This document shows, piece by piece, positions 25,010-32,240 of a stretch of 64,000 nucleotides of DNA. This stretch comes from Streptomyces canus (lineage in GTDB: Bacteria > Actinomycetota > Actinomycetes > Streptomycetales > Streptomycetaceae), in the NCBI RefSeq assembly GCF_001514145.1, contig NZ_KQ948665.1, forward strand, positions 62,001 through 126,000, read 5' to 3'. Within the stretch, counting starts at the first letter, position 1. Each line of letters starts with the position of its first letter. The notes below the pieces were generated by a model that was not told the origin of the DNA, searched no databases, and was given only the letters and a program-made list of their open reading frames with translations. The translations under genes were made by a program, and so were the position numbers.

Positions 25010-25276
25010 ATGCAGCTCACCGCGCAGGCCACCCCCCGCACCGGCGCCAGCGACGCCGACGGCATGGCCGTGGCGTCCTTCGTCCTCGGCCTCCTCGGCC
25101 TTCTCGTCCTCAATGTCTTCCTCGGCCCGATCGCCATCGTCCTGGCCTCGGTGGCCCTGTGGCGCGGCACCGCGCGCCGCGGCCGTGCCTACCTGGGCCT
25201 CGGTCTCGGAGTGGCCGACCTGCTGGTCCTGGTGGCGTTCATGCAGCTGGACAGCACGCCGTCCTGGAGCTTCTGA
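25010..25276 (+). CDS. DUF4190-type small membrane protein
   Basis: 88 residues from the ATG at 25010, with CAGGAG about 12 bases upstream. A polar N-terminus of ~18 residues, then 'DGMAVASFVLGLLGLLVLNV' and 'GPIAIVLASVALWRGTARRG', the conserved core of DUF4190, and a final helix 'LGLGVADLLVLVAFM'. Members are short integral membrane proteins of unknown role, frequent in actinobacteria. Probably co-transcribed with the 54-aa protein and controlled by the divergent TetR. Confidence 0.8.
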   Translation: MQLTAQATPRTGASDADGMAVASFVLGLLGLLVLNVFLGPIAIVLASVALWRGTARRGRAYLGLGLGVADLLVLVAFMQLDSTPSWSF

Positions 25277-25342
25277 GCCTGCCGGCATCGGCCGGTCCTG
25301 GCCTGAGGGTGCTCACATGCGACCCGTAGAATCGGCGTCACC

Positions 25343-26512
25343 ATGGCATACCTCGACCACGCCGCGACCACCCCGATGCTCCCCGAGGCGGTCGAGGCAC
25401 TCACCGCGCACCTCGGCGCCACCGGCAACGCCTCTTCCCTCCACGCATCCGGCCGCAGAGCCCGCCGCACGGTCGAGGAATCCCGCGAGACCCTCGCGGA
25501 GGCGCTGGGCGCCCGGCCCAGCGAGATCGTCTTCACCTCGGGCGGCACGGAGGCCGACAACCTCGCCGTGAAGGGCCTGTTCTGGTCCCGGCGCGACGCG
25601 GACCCCGCAAGGACGCGGGTTCTCGCGAGCCCCGTCGAACACCACGCCGTCCTCGACGCCGTCCACTGGCTCGGCGAACACGAGGGCGCCACCGTCGAGT
25701 ACCTCCCCGTCGACAAGTACGGCCGGGTCCATCCCGACGCCCTGCGCGCGGCGATCGCCCGCGACCCCGACGACGTCGCCCTGGCCACGGTCATGTGGGC
25801 CAACAACGAGATCGGCACGGTCCTGCCGGTCCGCGAACTCGCCGACGTCACCGCGGAGTTCGGCGTCCCGCTGCACGCCGACGCCGTCCAGGCCTTCGGT
25901 CAGGTCCCCGTCGACTTCGCCGCCTCCGGCCTCGCCGCGATGACGGTCTCCGGTCACAAGATCGGCGGCCCGTACGGCATCGGCGCCCTGGTCCTCGGCC
26001 GCGAGTGGACCCCCGTCCCCGTCCTGCACGGCGGCGGCCAGGAGCGCCACGTCCGCTCCGGCACCCTCGACGTCCCCGCCGTCGCCTCCTTCGCGGTGGC
26101 CGGCCGCCTCGCCGCCGAGCAGCGCGAGTGGTTCGAGCTCGAGATCGGCGCCCTGCGCGACGCCCTGGTCGAGGCGGTCCGTACGGCGGTCCCGGACGCG
26201 ATCCTCGGCGGCGACCCGGCGCCGGGGGGCCGTCTTCCGGCCAACGCCCACTTCACCTTCCCCGGCTGCGAGGGCGACTCCCTGCTGCTGCTCCTGGACG
26301 CCCAGGGCATCGAGTGCTCCACCGGCTCCGCCTGCACCGCGGGCGTCGCCCAGCCCAGCCACGTCCTGCTGGCCACCGGCACCGACCCCGACCTGGCCCG
26401 CGGCACCCTCCGCTTCTCCCTCGGCCACACCTCCACCGAGGCGGACGTCGAGGCGGTCGCGAAGGCCATCGGCCCGGCGGTGGAGCGCGCCCGCGCGGCG
26501 GGGCTGACGTAA
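25343..26512 (+). CDS. Cysteine desulfurase (IscS/NifS type)
   Basis: 389 residues from the ATG at 25343. PLP-dependent removal of sulfur from cysteine, the sulfur supply for tRNA thiolation and iron-sulfur assembly. It starts 'AYLDHAATTPMLPEAVEALT'. The PLP lysine is in 'MTVSGHKIGGPYGIGAL' (about residue 206) and the catalytic Cys in 'GIECSTGSACTAGV' (about 329). In relatives I recall it is followed closely by mnmA, which uses its sulfur; here mnmA lies 8.2 kb away, with accessory genes in between. The following 268 bp hold no recognisable gene. Confidence 0.94.
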   Translation: MAYLDHAATTPMLPEAVEALTAHLGATGNASSLHASGRRARRTVEESRETLAEALGARPSEIVFTSGGTEADNLAVKGLFWSRRDADPARTRVLASPVEHHAVLDAVHWLGEHEGATVEYLPVDKYGRVHPDALRAAIARDPDDVALATVMWANNEIGTVLPVRELADVTAEFGVPLHADAVQAFGQVPVDFAASGLAAMTVSGHKIGGPYGIGALVLGREWTPVPVLHGGGQERHVRSGTLDVPAVASFAVAGRLAAEQREWFELEIGALRDALVEAVRTAVPDAILGGDPAPGGRLPANAHFTFPGCEGDSLLLLLDAQGIECSTGSACTAGVAQPSHVLLATGTDPDLARGTLRFSLGHTSTEADVEAVAKAIGPAVERARAAGLT

Positions 26513-26780
26513 CGCCGCCGCAGCAGGAACACTCGCCAAGCCACCCTTGTTCGTCAGCCGGCACGCAGAAGACGCTCGTCAGCGTCATGGACGTCACCCG
26601 GTACGTCCTGCTCGATGTCGAAGCCGGACGTTCCGGCCGGTGCTCGCCGCCCTCGACTCGTCGCTCGTTGGGCAGCGCAGTCGAAGTGCCGGGTGGACAA
26701 GCGCTGTCGGCCTGTCCACCCGCTGAACGGGATGGTGGTCGGCTGGAGCCCTATCCGAGCCTGTCAGTGGACGACGGTGA

Positions 26781-27446
26781 TCACCCGAGGGCCAGGCCCA
26801 TCTCGCCCGCGCGTAGTCCAGCCTGGAAACGGGAGCCCGCGTCGAGAACAACGAGCAGTTCGGCGACCCGGCGACGGTAGGTGCGCAGCGACATGCCGAG
26901 TTCCCGTGCGGCCGTCTCGTCGGTGGCGCCGGAGGCCAGGGCACGCAGAACCCTTGCGGTCTGGGCGTCGATCCGGGGCCATTCGGCGCTCAGGAAGGCA
27001 GCGAGATCGGTAGCGCTCTCCCATGCGGCTTCGAACAGCGCGTAGGCCCCGTCGACCAGGGCCGGCATGGCACTCATGGTGTAGGGGCGGCGTCCCTGGG
27101 CGGCCGGGACGGATGGCAGGGGGCTTGTGAGGATCATGGTTCGCCGGTCGATGAAGATGGTTCCCCGGGACAACGGGGCGACGGTGATCCGGATCCGCAT
27201 GCCGTGTGCTGCCATCTCGCGCAGGGCTTCCCGGTCCCGCTCGTCAGCGAGCACGGCGGGGCTGTAGAGCTTGCGGGCCCGAACCGCCCCGTCACGACGC
27301 ATCGTCAGGCGGGCAGCCTCACGAGCGCCGGGCCAGGTGTCGAGGTCGCGGGCGACGTTGGCCCATTCCGCGTGGTCCGACTCCGCCAACGGCTTGAGTC
27401 GCGCCCAGAGCTCGAGATCACCGCGAAGCGTCATGACCTGTGTCAT
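26781..27446 (-). CDS. LuxR/TrmB-like helix-turn-helix regulator
   Basis: 221 residues from the ATG at 27446 (a second ATG at 27434 is possible); the longer open frame upstream runs antisense through the aldo-keto reductase gene. The middle resembles the phospholipase-D-like sensor half of TrmB/LuxR hybrids ('REMAAHGMRIRITVAPLSRG', 'TIFIDRRTMILTSP'). The C-terminus is a LuxR-like helix-turn-helix ('LRALASGATDETAARELGMS', 'LRTYRRRVAELL'). It is divergent from the aldo-keto reductase gene, with a perfect inverted repeat in between. Confidence 0.78.
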   Translation of the reverse strand: MTQVMTLRGDLELWARLKPLAESDHAEWANVARDLDTWPGAREAARLTMRRDGAVRARKLYSPAVLADERDREALREMAAHGMRIRITVAPLSRGTIFIDRRTMILTSPLPSVPAAQGRRPYTMSAMPALVDGAYALFEAAWESATDLAAFLSAEWPRIDAQTARVLRALASGATDETAARELGMSLRTYRRRVAELLVVLDAGSRFQAGLRAGEMGLALG

Positions 27447-27461
27447 GCGTCCATTGTGCCG

Positions 27462-27479
27462 GTGGCAGCAAAGTGCCAC
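27462..27479. promoter_or_regulatory. Inverted-repeat operator between the LuxR-like and AKR genes
   Basis: GTGGCA-GCAAAG-TGCCAC: a perfect 6-bp inverted repeat with a 6-bp spacer in the 72-bp divergent promoter region, 15 bp upstream of the regulator start and 39 bp upstream of the reductase start. Confidence 0.5.
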
Positions 27480-27518
27480 AGGCTCGTCGGTTGATGCCGG
27501 ACCTTGCAGGCTGTGGCC

Positions 27519-28361
27519 ATGAGCAACAGATTCCGCCTCGGCGGCGACCTGAACGTCAACAGGCTCGGCTTCGGCGCCATGCGCCTGCCGTCCAAGGACG
27601 GCATGGGCGGTCCCGCTCGTGACCCCGAGGCCGGCCGTGCCGTACTGCGGCGCGCCGTTGAACTCGGGGTCGACCACGTCGACACGGCCGACTTCTACTT
27701 CAGCGCCGGCGGTGTGGTGCGAGCGAACACCCTGATCCGTGAGGCCCTGCACCCCTACCCGTCCGACCTGGTCATCGCCACCAAGGTGGGCCCCGTCATC
27801 GGCCCCGACGGCCTCTCCCACGGTGCCCCGGGCGACATGCGTGGCTTTGTCGAAGCCAACCTCGATGGCCTGGGCGTGGACCGCCTCGACCTGGTCTACC
27901 TGCGCATCGGGGCAATGACACCCCCGCACGGTGAGTCCCTCGCCGAGCGCTTCGAGGCGCTCGCGGCGCTGCGTGAGGAGGGCCTGATCCGGCACCTCGG
28001 CCTCAGCAACGTCGACACGGGCCATCTCGCGCAGGCTCGTGCCATCGCACCTGTCACAGCCGTGCAGAACCACGCTGCCCAGGGCGACGAAGCGGACCTC
28101 CTGGCCGCATGCGAGGAGTCCGGAATCGCCTTTGTGCCCTTCTTCCCGGTGGGCGGCGGTCGGGAACTCGACGACGAGCGTCTGGCCAAGGTGGCGGCCC
28201 GGCACCGCGCCACCGTCCCCCAGATCGGTCTGGCCCGGCTGCTGGCCTCATCGCCGGTGGCCCTGGCCATCCCGGGCACGGGGTCCCTCTCCCACCTGGA
28301 GGACAACATGGCTGCCGCCGCGATCGTCCTCACCGACGAAGACCTCGCCGACCTCTCCTGA
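27519..28361 (+). CDS. Aldo/keto reductase, lacking the canonical active-site His
   Basis: 280 residues from the ATG at 27519. TIM-barrel oxidoreductase, NADPH-dependent in the family. 'GGDLNVNRLGFGAMRLPS' at the start, Asp and Tyr of the tetrad in 'DHVDTADFYF' (about 53 and 58), Lys in 'VIATKVG' (about 88). The fourth tetrad position, usually L-H-R after 'DL', reads 'LDLVYLRIGAM', so no His is present. The nucleotide-binding end 'VALAIPGTGSLSHLEDNMAA' is normal. It starts a two-gene unit with an NAD(P)-binding protein and is divergent from a LuxR-like regulator. Confidence 0.88.
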   Translation: MSNRFRLGGDLNVNRLGFGAMRLPSKDGMGGPARDPEAGRAVLRRAVELGVDHVDTADFYFSAGGVVRANTLIREALHPYPSDLVIATKVGPVIGPDGLSHGAPGDMRGFVEANLDGLGVDRLDLVYLRIGAMTPPHGESLAERFEALAALREEGLIRHLGLSNVDTGHLAQARAIAPVTAVQNHAAQGDEADLLAACEESGIAFVPFFPVGGGRELDDERLAKVAARHRATVPQIGLARLLASSPVALAIPGTGSLSHLEDNMAAAAIVLTDEDLADLS

Positions 28362-28387
28362 CATCGCACACGAAAGAAGCCCCTGTC

Positions 28388-29014
28388 ATGAAGCTGCTGA
28401 TCCTCGGTGCGACCGGTCCCACCGGTCGTCATGTCGTCGACCTGGCCGTGCGATCCGGCGACTCGGTAACGGCCTTCGTCCGCAATCCGGCGGCTCTGGG
28501 TGACCTGACCGAGCAGGTCACCACAGTCACCGGCGACGCCACCTCGCAGCGCGACCTCGCCGCCGCCGCGGTCGGGCACGATGCGATCGTCTCCGCGCTC
28601 GGCAGGGGGAGCTCGGTGCGCGCCGACGGTCTCTTCACACGCGCCTCGGCGGCCGTGACAGGTGCGGCCGGGGAAGCGGGCGTCTCCCGCTTGGTGTGGC
28701 TGTCGTCATTCGGTGTCGGCCATACCTTCGGCTGGTCGAGCAGTGCGCAGAAGCTGATCTACGGCACGCTGCTGCGGTCGATCTACGCCGACAAGGCGAT
28801 CGCGGACGAGAGCATCCGCTCCAGCGGGCTGGACTGGACCGTGGTGTACCCGACCAGGCTGACCCACGGCCCCGCCAAGGGCACCTACCGTGCGGACGAC
28901 CGGCTGCCGATGAAGGGCAACCCGACGATCAGCCGTGCGGACGTGGCCGCCTTCATGCACACGGCGGCACAGGGCAACGAGTGGATCCACCGCACCGCCG
29001 TGATCTCCGACTGA
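28388..29014 (+). CDS. NAD(P)H-binding NmrA/SDR-a5-like protein
   Basis: 208 residues from the ATG at 28388 (GAAAGAAG upstream). Rossmann start 'MKLLILGATGPTGRHVVDLA', then 'VTAFVRNPAAL', 'VTGDATSQRDLAAAAVGHDA', 'LVWLSSFGVGHT', and a C-terminal 'YPTRLTHGPAKGTYR'. This is the atypical SDR group (NAD(P)H-binding, NmrA/BLVRB-like), often quinone or flavin reductases or redox sensors; no classical YxxxK catalytic pair is apparent. It lies 26 bp after the aldo-keto reductase, so the two are probably one operon. Confidence 0.85.
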   Translation: MKLLILGATGPTGRHVVDLAVRSGDSVTAFVRNPAALGDLTEQVTTVTGDATSQRDLAAAAVGHDAIVSALGRGSSVRADGLFTRASAAVTGAAGEAGVSRLVWLSSFGVGHTFGWSSSAQKLIYGTLLRSIYADKAIADESIRSSGLDWTVVYPTRLTHGPAKGTYRADDRLPMKGNPTISRADVAAFMHTAAQGNEWIHRTAVISD

Positions 29015-29028
29015 GCGCCCACACCGCC

Positions 29029-29089
29029 TCCTATGACAGTCGTTATAGACAGGTGTAGTCTGCCGATGTCTATAACGACTGTCATAGGA
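29029..29089. promoter_or_regulatory. Double TetR operator upstream of tautomerase 1
   Basis: Two copies of the 16-bp palindrome TATAACGACTGTCATA, one at 29071-29086 and one inverted at 29032-29047. Together they form a perfect 23-bp inverted repeat (29029-29051 with 29067-29089). The right arm runs into the AGGAGG ribosome binding site (29086-29091) of the tautomerase gene, so bound repressor would block both transcription and the mRNA start region. Confidence 0.8.
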
Positions 29090-29096
29090 GGATGTT

Positions 29097-29573
29097 GTGA
29101 CGATCATTACCGTGAACGCCCCGAAGGGGCGCCTGGGTCTGGAGCAGCGCCGAGAGTTGGCCGAGACGCTGACGGACGCGGTACTGGTGCCCGAGGTGGG
29201 GCAGCCGGCTCCGGCCGCACGCGTCGGGTTCCAGGTGCACTTCGTCGAGCGCGAGCGGGACATGATGGCGATCGGCGGACGGCTGCTTTCGGACGCCGAC
29301 CGGGAACTCGACGTGATGGTGATCGACATCGCGGTCATGGACGCCGCCTGGCAGCCGGACGTGCGAGCCCAGGTCATCGAGCGCGTCCTGGCCGCACTGG
29401 CGGTGGCTTGCGGACTGGCGGAGCCGTCACCGACGTGGTGGGTCAACTTCCGCGTGATCGACGAGGGCAGCTGGGGCTCGTCCGGGGGCGTGCTGTCCGT
29501 CCTCCCGCTCCTTGGCAGCGGGGTGTTCACGGAGCAGAGGGTCAAGGCCGTCCGCGCCGCGCTGGGTGTCTGA
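29097..29573 (+). CDS. Tautomerase-family protein without Pro-1
   Basis: 158 residues from a GTG at 29097, right behind AGGAGGATGTT. Double-length tautomerase-superfamily protein: 'IITVNAPKGRLGLEQRRELA', 'ETLTDAVLVPEVGQPAPAAR', 'VGFQVHFVERERDMMAIGG', 'PTWWVNFRVIDEGSWGSSGG'. Superfamily enzymes use an N-terminal Pro exposed after Met removal; here residue 2 is Thr (GTG ACG ATC ATT), so the classical catalytic base is absent. Its promoter holds two copies of the operator also found at the divergent tetR/tautomerase-2 promoter. Confidence 0.82.
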   Translation: MTIITVNAPKGRLGLEQRRELAETLTDAVLVPEVGQPAPAARVGFQVHFVERERDMMAIGGRLLSDADRELDVMVIDIAVMDAAWQPDVRAQVIERVLAALAVACGLAEPSPTWWVNFRVIDEGSWGSSGGVLSVLPLLGSGVFTEQRVKAVRAALGV

Positions 29574-29600
29574 AGCCCGAGGCGTCGGGCGCGGGCCGGC

Positions 29601-30185
29601 TCAGCCCTTGATCGTGGCGAGGATCAGCGCCTGCAGTTGCTCCGCAGTGTGGTCGAGGGGCTCGATGCTGCGCTTGGCGCGGCACATGGCCACGGTCCCC
29701 TCCACGGCCGCGACGACGAGGGTGGCGAGCTGGACGGCCTGCTCGCGCTCGACGCCATGCTCGCGCAGCGAGGCGGACAGCAGGCTCTCCCATGCGGTGA
29801 AGACGTCGGCGGCGGCCACCACGGCGGGGGGCGTCTCGCCGGTGGGCGGTTCCTCGATGGAGACGGCGAGAACCGGGCAGCCCGCCCTGAAGTCACTGTC
29901 GACGACGATCTTGCGCCACAGGTCGAGGAACGCCCGCAGCCCGGCGACCGGCCCCGCCTCCAGCTCCTTGCGCAGACGGCGCGCGACCCACTCGCCCGTA
30001 TGGCGGACGGCCTCGGTGGCCAACTGCTGCTTGCCTTCAGGGAAGTAGTGGTACGTCGAGCCGAGCGGCGCCCTGGCGTGCTTGGCCATCTCGCGGATGC
30101 TCGTCGCGTTCAGGCCGCGCCGGCTGATCATGTCGGCCGCACCGGCCACAATCCGCTCGCGTGCCGCCGGGCTGGGCTTGGTCAC
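29601..30185 (-). CDS. TetR-family regulator (LmrA/YxaF-like)
   Basis: 194 residues from the GTG at 30185, which has AAGGGA eight bases upstream. Two earlier in-frame starts exist: GTG at 30191 is too close to that site, and ATG at 30227 lies inside the operator and would add 14 odd residues. Helix-turn-helix: 'ARERIVAGAADMISRRGLNA', 'TSIREMAKHARAPLGSTYHY', 'FPEGKQQLATEAVRHT'. The C-terminal domain ('FLDLWRKIVVDSDFRAGCPV', 'AVSIEEPPTGETPPAV') matches LmrA/YxaF-type repressors. It lies between the two tautomerase genes; four identical-type palindromes flank its targets. Confidence 0.88.
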   Translation of the reverse strand: MTKPSPAARERIVAGAADMISRRGLNATSIREMAKHARAPLGSTYHYFPEGKQQLATEAVRHTGEWVARRLRKELEAGPVAGLRAFLDLWRKIVVDSDFRAGCPVLAVSIEEPPTGETPPAVVAAADVFTAWESLLSASLREHGVEREQAVQLATLVVAAVEGTVAMCRAKRSIEPLDHTAEQLQALILATIKG

Positions 30186-30212
30186 GTACACGATCCCTTC
30201 TGACCCACTGGA

Positions 30213-30263
30213 TATAACGATCGTCATAGTCTAGCGTGACCGTGGCTTATAACGACTGTCATA
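30213..30263. promoter_or_regulatory. Two TetR operators in the divergent tetR/tautomerase-2 promoter
   Basis: TATAACGATCGTCATA (30213-30228) and TATAACGACTGTCATA (30248-30263), 35 bp centre to centre. They share the consensus TATAACGA-nn-GTCATA with the pair at 29032-29086. Their position between the tetR start and the tautomerase start fits autorepression plus control of the tautomerase-dehydrogenase operon. Confidence 0.8.
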
Positions 30264-30313
30264 GAACTGCGTCGTCGAGCGAAGAGTCGAACGAAACGAA
30301 GAGAGGTATGCCC

Positions 30314-30745
30314 ATGCCGATGATCCGGCTCACGGCCCCGGCCGGCGCCCTGGCCGAACAAAGCCGCCAGAGCATCCAGCGCGACCTCGCCGCCGTACTG
30401 CTGCGCTGGGAGGGCGCACCCGACACGGCGTTCTTCCGCGCCCAGGCGTGGAGCTATCTCGTCGAAGTGCCGGAAGGCGCCCAGATCACCGCCGAGGACG
30501 ACGCGCCGCGCTTCCTGGTCGAGGTCACCGTCCCGCAAGGAGCCCTGTCCGAGCGCCGCAAAGCGGGCCTGGTCGAGGAGGCGACGAAGACCGTCCTGGC
30601 CGCAGCCGGCCTCGGCCAGGACGACGCCCTGCGGGTGTGGGTGCTCGTGCAAGAGCAGCCCGACGGCACGTGGGGCGCGGGCGGCTCCGTCGTTCGCCAT
30701 GCCGACCTGGTGGCACTGGCGAAGGGCCGGCGCGCCGATGCGTGA
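30314..30745 (+). CDS. Tautomerase-family protein with N-terminal Pro
   Basis: 143 residues from the ATG at 30314. An ATG at 30308 is also in frame, but the GAGAGG site lies only one base from it and seven from 30314; both give Met-Pro at the N-terminus, so a Pro-1 base is available after Met removal. The sequence ('MIRLTAPAGALAEQSRQSIQ', 'QAWSYLVEVPEGAQITAEDD', 'RFLVEVTVPQGALSERRKAG', 'LRVWVLVQEQPDGTWGAGG') is a two-repeat tautomerase-like protein. Its last 8 bp overlap the dehydrogenase gene, so the two are translationally coupled. Confidence 0.82.
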   Translation: MPMIRLTAPAGALAEQSRQSIQRDLAAVLLRWEGAPDTAFFRAQAWSYLVEVPEGAQITAEDDAPRFLVEVTVPQGALSERRKAGLVEEATKTVLAAAGLGQDDALRVWVLVQEQPDGTWGAGGSVVRHADLVALAKGRRADA

Positions 30746-31748
30746 ACTGACCTATGCCGCCCGGCGCACCGTCGAGTGGCGCGAGGCACCCGACCCGAAA
30801 CCCCAGTCCGACCAGGAGGCGATCGTCGCACCGGTGGCCGCCACCTCCTGCGACGTCGATTCCTCCATCCTCGCCGGTCACGGCTTCATCGACCCGCCGT
30901 TCGCCCTCGGCCACGAGTGCGTCGCCCGGGTCGTCGAGACCGGCGACGCCGTCACCGCGGTCGCCCCCGGCGACCTGGTCGTCGTCCCCTGGTCCATCAA
31001 CTGCGGCGCCTGCGAGCGGTGCCGGGCCGGACTGACCGCGCACTGCACCGCCGTCCCCTACATGGCGATGTACGGCGCACCGATCGGCGGCAATTGGGGC
31101 GGGCTCTTCTCCGACCTGGTCCGCGTGCCCTACGCCGACGCCATGCTCGTCCCGCTACCGGCCGGCCTCGACCCGGTCGCCATGGCCTCCGCCAGTGACA
31201 ACTGGTCCCTGGCCTGGCGCCTGGTCGCCCCGCACCTCAAGGCCCGCCCCGGAGCACGCGTCCTGGTCGTCGCCCGCGGCAGCATCGGCCTGTACGTCTG
31301 CGACATCGCCCGCGCCCTCGGCGCCTCCGAAGTGCTCTACGTCGACCCCGACCCCGAACACCGCACCCTGGCCCGCGCGTTCGGGGCCGCCACCGCCGAG
31401 ACCCTGGACCCGCTCCCCCAGGGCTACGACATCGCCGTCGAGGCCACCGGCCGCGTCGACCAGCTCGGCCTGACCGTCAAGTCCCTGAGCCCGGAGGGCA
31501 TCTGCGAGTCGGCGGGCAACCATTTCCGCCCCGGCGAGCTGCCCCTGCTCGACATGTACCTCAACGGCGTCACGCTGCGCATCGCGCGCGACAACGTACG
31601 CGCCCACATCCCCCACGCCCTCGAACTCGCCGCCTCCGGCAGGGTCGCACCCGAAAAGGTGGTCTCCCACGTCATCGACTGGGAGGACCTGCCGACCGCG
31701 CTGCCGGAGAAACACCTCAAGCCGGTCTTCGTCCGGGCCGATGACTGA
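30738..31748 (+). CDS. Zinc-dependent alcohol dehydrogenase
   Basis: 336 residues from the ATG at 30738, overlapping the tautomerase stop by 8 bp. Medium-chain dehydrogenase: catalytic zinc ligands Cys in 'ATSCDVDSS' and His in 'ALGHECVARV', structural zinc site 'CGACERCRAGLTAHC' with four Cys. The Rossmann motif reads 'VLVVARGSIGLYVCDIARAL', where the usual first Gly of GxGxxG is Ala. C-terminus 'WEDLPTALPEKHLKPVFV'. Substrate unknown. The pairing with tautomerases suggests keto-enol/aldehyde chemistry on a small aromatic or dienoate compound (inference). Confidence 0.9.
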   Translation: MRELTYAARRTVEWREAPDPKPQSDQEAIVAPVAATSCDVDSSILAGHGFIDPPFALGHECVARVVETGDAVTAVAPGDLVVVPWSINCGACERCRAGLTAHCTAVPYMAMYGAPIGGNWGGLFSDLVRVPYADAMLVPLPAGLDPVAMASASDNWSLAWRLVAPHLKARPGARVLVVARGSIGLYVCDIARALGASEVLYVDPDPEHRTLARAFGAATAETLDPLPQGYDIAVEATGRVDQLGLTVKSLSPEGICESAGNHFRPGELPLLDMYLNGVTLRIARDNVRAHIPHALELAASGRVAPEKVVSHVIDWEDLPTALPEKHLKPVFVRADD

Positions 31749-32212
31749 CCCCATCCGGCCCGCACCCCACCAGCCCACCGCACCGAGATACCCGATGCGC
31801 ACCTCCCTCACCGACATGCCACCCACCGGCCCTGGCACCGAACCCACGCCGGCGACAGCCGAGGAACTGGAACACCACAAGGCGGCCATCACCCGCCTCG
31901 GCCACGAACTGCGCGGCCGAGAAACGCTGCCCTGCTCGCGGCCCTGACCCATCTCGTCGTCGGCACGCTCGCCGACGCCCCGAGGTCACCCTCTGGCGCT
32001 CGGGCGTCGCCGTCCGCAACCTGCTTCTCGGGCTCGGTCTCGTCGCGCTCCACTCCGGCGAACCCACCGCGGGCCGCACCCTGATCCTCAACCTCTGCGC
32101 GTTCCTCATCGCCTCCGCGCTCGCCTTCGCCGCGTCCTTCCCGCGGCTGTGGCGCGGCGCGCCTGGCCAGGGGCTGCCGCCGGCACGTCCACTACCGGTG
32201 GCAGCCCGCTGA
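31741..32212 (+). pseudogene. Frameshifted small membrane protein
   Basis: It begins with an ATG at 31741 overlapping the dehydrogenase stop (ATGACTGA). The first frame gives 'PTPATAEELEHHKAAITRLG' and stops at 31947. The next frame continues 'NAALLAALTHLVVGTLADAP', and a third gives 'VTLWRSGVAVRNLLLGLGLV', 'GRTLILNLCAFLIASALAFA', 'ASFPRLWRGAPGQG' and a stop at 32212. Joined, these make a sensible protein with a charged N-terminus and two or three membrane helices, so two indels (near 31920 and 31980) have broken it. It would have been the last gene of the tautomerase/dehydrogenase operon. Confidence 0.6.
32171..32207 (-). terminator. Terminator of the multicopper oxidase gene
   Basis: GGGCTGCCGCCGG (32171-32183) and CCGGTGGCAGCCC (32195-32207): a 13-bp stem with one mismatch and an 11-nt loop, 33 nt past the oxidase stop codon. 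It also overlaps the end of the convergent pseudogene. Confidence 0.6.
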
Positions 32213-32240
32213 CGAGGCTTGGAGAGACCGTCTGTTCCGG

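Noticed and set aside
26513..26780. Possible transposase remnant after the cysteine desulfurase gene
   Set aside because: Short open frames on both strands show no transposase motif I recognise and no terminal inverted repeats.
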